From: an uncultured Legionellales bacterium
Lineage (GTDB): Bacteria > Pseudomonadota > Gammaproteobacteria > UBA1113
Length of the DNA: 6,116 bases
Direction: 5' to 3'
Assembly: GCA_945956945.1 (NCBI GenBank)
Contig: CAMFJO010000059.1
Span: 1 to 6,116, forward strand
A program made the translations under genes and the position numbers. Below, piece by piece: positions 1-5,620 of this stretch. The number at the start of each line of letters is the position of its first letter. Positions within the stretch are counted from its first letter, which is position 1. The notes below the pieces were generated by a model. The model was not told where the DNA came from and searched no databases. It was given only the letters and a program-made list of their open reading frames with translations.

Positions 1-1506
1 AATAACCTACGCATCAATATGAGAGCGCATAGAAACTATCCGGGCGATTTATTAACTCTTGTTGATCTGGCTGAGTTGGTGCATGAAGCTAGACCTGTGG
101 ATAGTAAAAACACCCGCAATGTGACGGAAAAGCTGGCAAGAATTCTTGTTCCCACCGAAACGATGGGATCCCAACTTAATCAATTCGTTACTATTCTGGA
201 TCCTTTGGTGAACGAATTTGCAAACACAGGCAATCCTGAACCATTACGTCAATTTATGCTTGAAGAACTTCAGCGCTTATTGCAGGATGCAGAACGAGGC
301 CGATACTTAGCACCGGTTAGCCGCGAAATGATAGTGCAAATTATAGATATCCTACAAAGCAATGATCCAGTACAAAAGAGAATGTATCAACAACAACTAG
401 CACAGCAAATAGCGCAAGCTCCTTGTTATGGGGTTGCTTTGTCTTCTGTCACTCGCGGTTCACCCGGGATGGACCATGTGGATCTCATGAAATTTGAAGC
501 ATCCAAGTTTGGGGCTATTATGATAGAAACGGGGAAGTTAGGACTATTAGCAGCACACGCTCCGGATATGTTAGAAAGCTTTGCCGACATACTCATGGCA
601 GGGTCGCAAAAGTCTTTAAAGGAACAAGTGAAAATGTTTGCGGATCATTTGGAGGAAAAGATTCAGGGTTACGCGGAGAGTGGACAGGTTAATGAAGGGA
701 AATTGGCGATATTGCACTCATTGCTTAAGGGGTTAAGAGCCTTGCAAGAAGGTAATTCAGCAGCACTTATTTCAGTCTTAGAAAGCAATCGCTCGATTTA
801 CCCCGATTCAAATAAAATGAAGGAATTTTTCAGAGAATTGAAACGAAATGAATCTGGCTTGTATACCAAAAAACAAGATTTGGTTTGGGAAGCGTTATTT
901 CAGCTCATTTATGCCCATATGATGGCTCATAATCAGTATGTACAAGAAAATGGCATCACCCATTCCAGAACAGGGAATATGTTATGTGATTGTCTAGCAG
1001 AAGCATTGGCTCTTTTTAATGGTTATACGAACGGCATGAATTATGATGCAACGAGCTTAAAGCAAATTATGGATAGAGCTATAGAGACCTTGGAGGAAAA
1101 AGAGAAGATAAGGGATGTCACCACTCAGATAGAGCAAATTTCAAGGCGAGGAGCACAGGTCGATAGGGCTATAGCGGAGAACAGGACAGCGTCCAAACAC
1201 GACGACTTAGAAGCACAAAGAAGAGGGATTCAAAAGGAACATTCAGAATTGTTCGCTCGGTTACAAGGATTGGAAGGCCTTGTACGATCAAGACAAGACA
1301 AAATAGTAAGACTTGAAAGGCTTCGAGCAAGATTGAGTGGTGCCCATCCTTCTGTTGATAACAATCACCATAGCAGTGCTTCTTCATCGCGCTCTCAGTC
1401 TTCGTCTCCTGTTTCGCGATTTGCTTTTCATGCTATGCCGGTTGATTCGTCCGATGCGCTAGCAGCAACGTCGAGCTCAGCAGATAATATAGGCTATTCT
1501 AAATAG
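1..1506 (+). CDS. Unrecognised large helical protein with coiled coil and Ser-rich tail (5' end missing)
   Basis: The frame is open from the first base to a TAG at 1504-1506. The first ATG is at 19, but the 18 bases before it stay in frame (NNLRIN) and contain no Shine-Dalgarno sequence, so the gene very probably begins outside the window. Numbering from that ATG gives 495 residues. Residues 1-350 are mostly amphipathic helix with no motif I recognise, no signal peptide and no obvious membrane segment. Residues about 352-438 are rich in Glu, Lys, Arg and Gln with heptad-like Leu/Ile spacing, which suggests a coiled coil. Residues 445-488 are a low-complexity Ser/Ala-rich tail, probably disordered. 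Family and function are unknown. Long helical proteins ending in a coiled coil and a polar Ser-rich tail are common among Dot/Icm-type effectors of Legionellales, but that is only an architectural analogy. It converges on the Nudix gene. Confidence 0.8.
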   Translation, partial: NNLRINMRAHRNYPGDLLTLVDLAELVHEARPVDSKNTRNVTEKLARILVPTETMGSQLNQFVTILDPLVNEFANTGNPEPLRQFMLEELQRLLQDAERGRYLAPVSREMIVQIIDILQSNDPVQKRMYQQQLAQQIAQAPCYGVALSSVTRGSPGMDHVDLMKFEASKFGAIMIETGKLGLLAAHAPDMLESFADILMAGSQKSLKEQVKMFADHLEEKIQGYAESGQVNEGKLAILHSLLKGLRALQEGNSAALISVLESNRSIYPDSNKMKEFFRELKRNESGLYTKKQDLVWEALFQLIYAHMMAHNQYVQENGITHSRTGNMLCDCLAEALALFNGYTNGMNYDATSLKQIMDRAIETLEEKEKIRDVTTQIEQISRRGAQVDRAIAENRTASKHDDLEAQRRGIQKEHSELFARLQGLEGLVRSRQDKIVRLERLRARLSGAHPSVDNNHHSSASSSRSQSSSPVSRFAFHAMPVDSSDALAATSSSADNIGYSK

Positions 1507-1521
1507 AACTTTTTTTCCGTA

Positions 1522-1548
1522 TTCCCCTGGTTCTAAGGACCAGGGGAA
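1522..1548 (+). terminator. Strong hairpin at a convergent gene junction (possible weak terminator)
   Basis: A perfect 10-bp inverted repeat (TTCCCCTGGT at 1522-1531, ACCAGGGGAA at 1539-1548) with a 7-nt loop lies 15 bases after the stop codon of the left-hand gene. The plus-strand tail is AGAATTATTATC, so there is no proper U-tract. On the minus strand the hairpin is followed by an A-rich run. Position and GC-rich stem fit a 3'-end structure for the plus-strand gene, as a weak intrinsic terminator or a barrier to 3' exonucleases. It may also block transcripts leaving the minus-strand Nudix gene, which ends 82 bases away. Confidence 0.5.
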
Positions 1549-1630
1549 AGAATTATTATCGATTTGTGCTGCGGCTTAGAAGGCGTAGGCTTAAGCGAAC
1601 AACAAGGCGATGCTTATAAATTTAAGAAGA

Positions 1631-2905
1631 TTATTTTAGCGATCTGTAAAAACTATTTTGTGCGACTTCATCTCTGGTGGCTGTACATCGGGCTGGTTGT
1701 TTGGATGCGCAAAGTGCCATGGTCGCTGTTTCGGTTTCAATACGCTCTTTAATGACGGCAATCTGTTGTTGCAGATTCTCGGTTTCTATCAATTGACCTT
1801 GCTGAATGGCGGCAGAGACGCCTTCTAACACCAATGCGCCGTGATCGCAAAAAATAGGTCTATCTCCAGTCCAGAATTCTTCCAGGTTGTGCAATTGCGC
1901 ATTTTCTGCGTCATCCCCACCGGATAATTGTGTAAGGCCTGCTTTTTGTTCTAATTCTGAAAAAGTGTTCTCATCCATGACCCGTACAAAAGGTTTGGTC
2001 TCCATCCAGGCATAATCGGTGTTACGGCTATCGGATTGATTGACTCTTTGAGGTAATTCGATCAGTTCTCTTTCGGCGATGCTCTTGAAAGCGGCATAGT
2101 GTTCAGGTAAAAGATTTTTATAGAGCATGCATTTTAATTGGGTTTTTAGTTGTGCTTTTTCACAGGCAGTCAGCGTAGATTGATCCAGGATTTCTAACAC
2201 GGCACGAAGGTATTCAGCCGGTAGCTGCTGGCTGTCCATATCCGGCAAATGGATAGCCGGTTTTTTTTGTGATAAAAATACTTGGATCTCTTTTCCAACC
2301 GTGACTGTATCGAGCTTATTCATTAAACTTTCCGTCATCGAATCAGGGGAAAATAGCGCATTGCTAAAAACTTCCTCCAACAATTCAGCGGTATAGGTTG
2401 CTTTAGCCCTATCTTCATTCATACCACCCGGAACAGCGATGGTGCCATCGGGACGATGGACAGTGAGTAGTTTTATAGGGTTATTTCCATTCTGGATGAG
2501 AATAATGGCATCTGCTGCTAGATTAGGGCCATTTTTCCCCAAAACTTTAAGCGGTAAATGGTAGGGTTTGCCATCGGACAATGCGATCTCTAAGCCTTTT
2601 TTAGGAGCAGGCGCAATTTGCGTAGCCTGTTCAAACCAGGGTTTATCGCCAAGTTGTTTTTGCAGATAAGTTTGTACTTCAGCATAAGTTTCATCTGATG
2701 CATCAGGCCTTATTCTTAAGAATCCATCGCGAACTTCCCACGAGGCATGTTCGGGGTATAGCCCTACCTGGTGTTCGTACGCAGGTGCTTTGAGATCGAA
2801 GATGAAAACTTCAAAGGCCGCAGCCCTTTTTTGACGCAGTTTTTGCAAAGCTAATATTTTTGCCCTGCGGGCTAATTTATCGACTGCGCTATTATCGGCA
2901 CTCAT
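1631..2905 (-). CDS. NUDT9-type ADP-ribose diphosphatase (Nudix hydrolase) with helical insertion
   Basis: The 424-residue protein is predicted to hydrolyse ADP-ribose to AMP and ribose 5-phosphate. Several blocks match the eukaryotic NUDT9/TRPM2 C-terminal type from memory: LGKNGPNLAADAI (122-134, compare NUDT9 GPNHAADPI), VPGGM (158-162) opening the Nudix box, SRNTDYAWMET (293-303, compare PRNTDNAWMET) and GGDDA (329-333). In the box the three helix acidic residues E174, E177 and E178 are kept. The usual Arg before the first Glu is Ala (A173), and the loop after GG is one residue short. About 115 residues (180-292) separate the box from the NTD.AWMET motif, clearly more than in NUDT9, forming a helical insertion. 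A Gln/Glu-rich helix and polar tail follow (365-424). No signal peptide or membrane segment is seen. The ATG at 2905 has an upstream GAGGGA (2910-2915). The protein is probably cytosolic or secreted into a host. Activity is likely but uncertain because of the altered box. Confidence 0.85.
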   Translation of the reverse strand: MSADNSAVDKLARRAKILALQKLRQKRAAAFEVFIFDLKAPAYEHQVGLYPEHASWEVRDGFLRIRPDASDETYAEVQTYLQKQLGDKPWFEQATQIAPAPKKGLEIALSDGKPYHLPLKVLGKNGPNLAADAIILIQNGNNPIKLLTVHRPDGTIAVPGGMNEDRAKATYTAELLEEVFSNALFSPDSMTESLMNKLDTVTVGKEIQVFLSQKKPAIHLPDMDSQQLPAEYLRAVLEILDQSTLTACEKAQLKTQLKCMLYKNLLPEHYAAFKSIAERELIELPQRVNQSDSRNTDYAWMETKPFVRVMDENTFSELEQKAGLTQLSGGDDAENAQLHNLEEFWTGDRPIFCDHGALVLEGVSAAIQQGQLIETENLQQQIAVIKERIETETATMALCASKQPARCTATRDEVAQNSFYRSLK

Positions 2906-2909
2906 TGTT

Positions 2910-2915
2910 TCCCTC
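2910..2915 (-). promoter_or_regulatory. Ribosome binding site of the Nudix gene
   Basis: On the minus strand GAGGGA precedes the ATG at 2905 by 4 bases (6 bases from its GAGG core). It is a good Shine-Dalgarno match and supports this start codon. Confidence 0.7.
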
Positions 2916-2942
2916 GCTTATTTATATTAAATCGTGTGAGGA

Positions 2943-2951
2943 TGGTATAAT
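2943..2951 (+). promoter_or_regulatory. Extended -10 promoter element, rightward
   Basis: TGGTATAAT on the plus strand is a perfect extended -10 (TGn plus consensus TATAAT). No convincing -35 lies 16-18 bases upstream, but extended -10 promoters often need none. It would start transcription at about 2957-2959, away from the Nudix gene and towards the terminator ending at 3025. It shares its TATA core with the minus-strand -10, so this is a candidate bidirectional promoter. Confidence 0.5.
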
Positions 2952-2971
2952 AGGGTGGTGTAATGAGTCAA
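2944..2971 (-). promoter_or_regulatory. Probable sigma-70 promoter of the Nudix gene
   Basis: On the minus strand there is a TTGACT -35 box (2971-2966, five of six consensus bases), a 16-bp spacer, and a TATACC -10 box (2949-2944). The predicted start near 2937 leaves a leader of about 31 nt before the ATG at 2905, enough to hold the GAGGGA site. This means the Nudix gene need not depend on read-through from the phosphatase gene upstream. The -10 overlaps a plus-strand extended -10 at 2943-2951. Confidence 0.55.
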
Positions 2972-3025
2972 CTCTGTAGGATCAGTCGTAAGAGCAATAG
3001 GAATGGTTCCTATTGCTCTTTTTTT
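2958..3025 (+). ncRNA. Candidate small RNA of about 68 nt
   Basis: This interval runs from the start predicted by an extended -10 (2943-2951) to the end of a strong plus-strand intrinsic terminator (2990-3025). Both flanking genes are on the minus strand, so the terminator has no plus-strand protein gene to serve. The 5' part (about 2958-2989) is short and weakly structured, and could be a single-stranded seed region. An ATG at 2963 opens a frame, but it runs straight through the terminator, so a peptide is unlikely. I do not recognise a known RNA family. Existence is inferred from promoter plus terminator only. The alternative is that the hairpin serves transcripts leaving the phosphatase gene on the minus strand, where it has only a very short U run. 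Confidence 0.4.
2990..3025 (+). terminator. Intrinsic terminator, plus strand
   Basis: A perfect 14-bp inverted repeat (AAGAGCAATAGGAA at 2990-3003, complement at 3007-3020) with a TGG loop is followed by a run of seven T (3019-3025), two of which can pair with the A residues opening the stem. This is a textbook rho-independent terminator in the plus direction. Read on the minus strand, the stem is followed by TTACGACTG, so it would be weak there. It lies 15 bases beyond the stop codon of the minus-strand phosphatase gene and may work partly in both directions. Confidence 0.85.
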
Positions 3026-3040
3026 CGAGGTGGACATCCA

Positions 3041-4513
3041 TTAGAGGCGAAAGTCCGGCCCTTTCTGCGGAACAATCGAGGCTGCCGATTCTGGAGGAAA
3101 AGCCACTGGTTGGGGGACAGGAGAAGAAAAATACCCCTGTGTACTTAAATTTTGAATCGATAGGCCATCCGTTTTCTTTTCTTTTAATTCAGCTTGTTTT
3201 TTTACTTCCCATAAGGTCATTTCGAGCGTTTGTTGAAGTTGTGCTTCATTTTGAATGAGACCGGGACGTATTTTACGTAGCGCAATAACATTCTCAGCAA
3301 TAACCGCCGCTAATTCGGTGCTTTCCTCACTGCTTAATTCCGCATTGGTTTCGAGTTTTTTAAGTATCTCTGGTGGTAATTGTTCTCTTAGAGAACGAGC
3401 GAGAGCGATGATGGACACCAGAACCCCCGCACGTCCTAAGCCCGCAGAACAATGTATAAAAACGCGCTGGCTTTTGCTGGCATTTCTCACTATTTCTAAG
3501 GCAGTTTCTAATTGTTGGCGATGGTTACATACGCCATAATCAGGCCAATCGTTCATATGATAGCAGGAAAATTTATGATGGTCTGGCCATACGGTGAATG
3601 GCTTGCCATCTGCACCACGATGACCTATGTAATCGAAAAATTTCTGAGTGCCGCCAGGAGCGCTTATGGCAATGACATTGTCTATCATAAACCCATGTAG
3701 CATGGTAGATAGGGCAAGGGTGCCATCGGTAGGCCCTTCTCCTACAAATACATTGGGGAGTATTTGATTGACATTGTAAGCTTTTAGATGGCCCTTCGCG
3801 TATAAGTACTTAAGCAGAGGACGGCAATTTGCCGGTTCTATTGAGGAATACGCGCGGAGTATCTCAGGGAGATTGACTACTTTAAAACAGTGCTGTGAGT
3901 CCCAATTCGCCCTCTCATAGAGCATCATAACAAGCTCTCCTTTCGCTGCTATTATTTTATCGCGAAGTGCTACACTATTTTGTTCCACAAAAGCGGGTTT
4001 AAGAAAAGCGATTGTAATAGGCGCGCTCGCGTCACCAAAAGTCACATAGTCAAAATCGCTATCCTCATAGTGAAAATCAATGGCGAACCTATAATTATCA
4101 TCACCCAAAACGGATATCTGTTTTTCTCCTGGGACGGCATGTAGGTATAATTTCCAGTTAGACGATACGCGCGCTGAATCTTGTTCTTTGGGGAAGCCAA
4201 TTTCATAATAAAGGGGGTCAATATAAGCGGGACAATTCGCGTAACGACAAGAGGGATTCACTACGGTATCCGTGGGGCACGGCATTTTGTTCTCAGCCAC
4301 CATCGCAATGACATGGGATTCGGGTGTATAAGAAAATGCTTGTGCCTTCGGAAGTCTATCTCTATTCAGATTGATAACTTTCATGCTTCTATGTTGGTAG
4401 GTATCTTCTGGCTTTTCCTGAGAATTATGGGCTTGGAAATCGTTTGCGTGTGCTATCAGTTTGTCTCTGACAGCAGCGGTTAATTCTTTTACATCGTGAT
4501 TTATGGCACTCAT
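3041..4513 (-). CDS. Classical protein tyrosine phosphatase with unrecognised N-terminal region
   Basis: The 490-residue protein is predicted to dephosphorylate phosphotyrosine by a cysteine-phosphate intermediate. All three classical PTP motifs are present in order: WPD loop NDWPDYGV (321-328, general acid D325), P-loop HCSAGLGRAG (354-363, nucleophile C355, R361) and Q-loop RPGLIQ (416-421, Q421). A short Glu/Ser-rich insertion (about 378-400) sits between P-loop and Q-loop. The segment LNRDR (49-53) could stand in for the phosphotyrosine recognition loop, but this is uncertain. Residues 1 to about 245 are not recognised. They hold three closely spaced cysteines (C79, C89, C94) and many aromatics. 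The tail after 445 is Pro/Ser-rich and probably disordered. No signal peptide or membrane helix is seen. The ATG at 4513 follows AAGGA at a spacing of 6. The Nudix gene follows in the same direction after 135 bases. The PTP fold is eukaryotic-like, so acquisition and an effector role are plausible but unproven. Confidence 0.88.
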   Translation of the reverse strand: MSAINHDVKELTAAVRDKLIAHANDFQAHNSQEKPEDTYQHRSMKVINLNRDRLPKAQAFSYTPESHVIAMVAENKMPCPTDTVVNPSCRYANCPAYIDPLYYEIGFPKEQDSARVSSNWKLYLHAVPGEKQISVLGDDNYRFAIDFHYEDSDFDYVTFGDASAPITIAFLKPAFVEQNSVALRDKIIAAKGELVMMLYERANWDSQHCFKVVNLPEILRAYSSIEPANCRPLLKYLYAKGHLKAYNVNQILPNVFVGEGPTDGTLALSTMLHGFMIDNVIAISAPGGTQKFFDYIGHRGADGKPFTVWPDHHKFSCYHMNDWPDYGVCNHRQQLETALEIVRNASKSQRVFIHCSAGLGRAGVLVSIIALARSLREQLPPEILKKLETNAELSSEESTELAAVIAENVIALRKIRPGLIQNEAQLQQTLEMTLWEVKKQAELKEKKTDGLSIQNLSTQGYFSSPVPQPVAFPPESAASIVPQKGPDFRL

Positions 4514-4519
4514 CGCTGG

Positions 4520-4524
4520 TCCTT
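4520..4524 (-). promoter_or_regulatory. Ribosome binding site of the phosphatase gene
   Basis: Minus-strand AAGGA lies 6 bases before the ATG at 4513. It is the best Shine-Dalgarno match nearby and fixes this start. Confidence 0.7.
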
Positions 4525-4531
4525 TTTTGTA

Positions 4532-4537
4532 ATTATA
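4532..4537 (-). promoter_or_regulatory. Possible -10 box of the phosphatase gene
   Basis: On the minus strand a perfect TATAAT (4537-4532) precedes the gene. No good -35 is seen 16-18 bases upstream. The predicted start near 4525 would give a very short leader (about 12 nt) beginning at the ribosome binding site. The surrounding DNA is AT-rich, so a chance match is possible and a more upstream promoter cannot be excluded. Confidence 0.35.
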
Positions 4538-4744
4538 ACCAATTGATATAGTAACATTATTTAAATATTTTATCTATAAGAGATGCTTTATGCGCAAATA
4601 AAATAAAAACAGCGTTCTTGGCGCAAGATCGGAGCCTTGCTTATTAAAAAGCGATTGTTCTGGTGTGTGCAAAGCGTAGTGAGTGACAAATGACTTTATT
4701 TCTGTTACTTTCTATCTAAATCGATATATTGGAACTTCATCAGC

Positions 4745-5614
4745 ATGATACGCAGTATGACCGGATTTTCACATTGTGAAATAACTTACCCACAAGGCGT
4801 TTTGATTTGGGAAATAAAAGCCGTTAACCACCGCTTTCTGGATATTCAAATTCGCTTGCCCGATGCGCTGCGAGCGGTAGAAATGGCTTTTAGAGAGACG
4901 ATTCGTCAGCATATTAGCCGTGGCCGCATTGAGGCCTGGTTAAAATTGCAATGGTCTAGTGATAAAAAAAGCAGCTTACAATGTGATGAAACGCGTCTTA
5001 AAGCTTTATTGGCTGCGGTGGATCGTATTGAAGCGCTATCACCCTTTTCACACGGAGCGCCTTCTTTGGATTGTCTGGTGACTTATCCTGGTATTGTAAC
5101 AGAGGTGGAAGTCGATACCATCGAGCTGGAACCTGTGGCGATTAAAGGTTTAGAGCAGGGATTAAGTTTATTAAACGAAAGTCGTCAAAGAGAAGGGCAA
5201 GCCTTACAACAGGCTATTCTGGAGCGCTTGCATAAAGTGGAAACTTTGGCACAAGAAGTGAACGCTCGCCAACCTGAATTATTGCAGCGCCAGCACAACA
5301 AGTTATTGGAACGTTTACAGCACACCCCTGTGCAGGGGGATGCCCATCGTTTAGAGCAGGAATTGGTGTTTTGGGCACAAAAGATTGATAATAGTGAAGA
5401 AGTGGATCGATTATTAACCCATGTGACCGAAATACGGCGTATTTTGCAACAAACCGGTAGCGTGGGTAAGACTTTGGATTTTATGATGCAAGAATTAAAC
5501 AGAGAAGCCAATACCATGGGTTCGAAGTCTCTCGATAGTCAAGTCTCTAAGGCCACTGTTGATTTAAAAGTGCTCATTGAACAAATGCGCGAACAAATCC
5601 AAAATATTGAGTAA
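4745..5614 (+). CDS. yicC: YicC family endoribonuclease-like protein
   Basis: At 289 residues it matches the usual family length (E. coli YicC is about 287). Family hallmarks are clear: MIRSMTGF at the start, EIKAVNHRFLDIQIRLPD (23-40), SRGRIE (58-63), REGQAL (149-154), ELVFWAQKIDNSEEVDRL (206-223) and, at the C-terminal end (DUF1732 region), LDFMMQELNREANTMGSKS (244-262). From literature knowledge, E. coli YicC is an endoribonuclease linked to turnover of small RNAs such as RyhB. The acidic and His residues of the C-terminal half are intact here, so the protein should be functional. The ATG at 4745 is fixed by the conserved N-terminus, although its Shine-Dalgarno is weak (GGAA at 4731-4734, 10 bases away). 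Guanylate kinase follows after 6 bases, so the two are surely co-transcribed. It is cytosolic and a core gene, unlike the accessory genes to its left. Confidence 0.95.
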   Translation: MIRSMTGFSHCEITYPQGVLIWEIKAVNHRFLDIQIRLPDALRAVEMAFRETIRQHISRGRIEAWLKLQWSSDKKSSLQCDETRLKALLAAVDRIEALSPFSHGAPSLDCLVTYPGIVTEVEVDTIELEPVAIKGLEQGLSLLNESRQREGQALQQAILERLHKVETLAQEVNARQPELLQRQHNKLLERLQHTPVQGDAHRLEQELVFWAQKIDNSEEVDRLLTHVTEIRRILQQTGSVGKTLDFMMQELNREANTMGSKSLDSQVSKATVDLKVLIEQMREQIQNIE

Positions 5615-5620
5615 GTAGTG

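Larger units (their letters stand above)
4514..4744. other. Divergent intergenic region, phosphatase / yicC
   Basis: These 231 bases separate two divergently transcribed genes and must hold both promoters. The left half is very AT-rich, with a 10-bp palindrome TATTTAAATA (4558-4567). A short hairpin, TCTTG-GCG-CAAGA (4616-4628), sits in the middle. For yicC a weak candidate is ATGACT (4690-4695), a 17-bp spacer and TATCTA (4713-4718), which I do not consider convincing. No tRNA, riboswitch or coding frame is apparent. Confidence 0.5.

Noticed and set aside
1169..1387. Minus-strand 72-codon frame with hydrophobic stretch
   Set aside because: It is antisense to the coiled-coil region of the left-hand gene, and no start signals are seen.
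1564..1752. Plus-strand frame (GLEGVGLSEQQGDAYKFKK...) in the convergent junction
   Set aside because: It looks protein-like for about 30 residues and could be a gene remnant. It has only a TTG start, no ribosome binding site, and its second half is antisense to the Nudix coding sequence, so there is too little to call a gene or pseudogene.
2963..3148. Plus-strand 61-codon frame starting MSQLCRIS after a GGTGG-like sequence
   Set aside because: It runs through the 14-bp intrinsic terminator and into the antisense of the phosphatase gene. The predicted transcript start would also remove its ribosome binding site.
3255..3700. Two plus-strand frames opposite the phosphatase gene
   Set aside because: They are antisense shadows of a gene with clear catalytic motifs and have no family resemblance of their own.
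4181..4483. Plus-strand 100-codon frame
   Set aside because: It lies wholly within the phosphatase gene on the opposite strand, without a ribosome binding site or recognisable protein features.
4558..4628. Short palindromes (TATTTAAATA; TCTTG-GCG-CAAGA) as operator sites
   Set aside because: They are short, and the first sits in very AT-rich DNA where such palindromes are expected by chance. They match no regulator consensus I can name.
5185..5517. Minus-strand 110-codon frame rich in Cys and Ser
   Set aside because: It is antisense to the conserved C-terminal part of yicC. The Cys/Ser bias is what reversed coding sequence typically gives.
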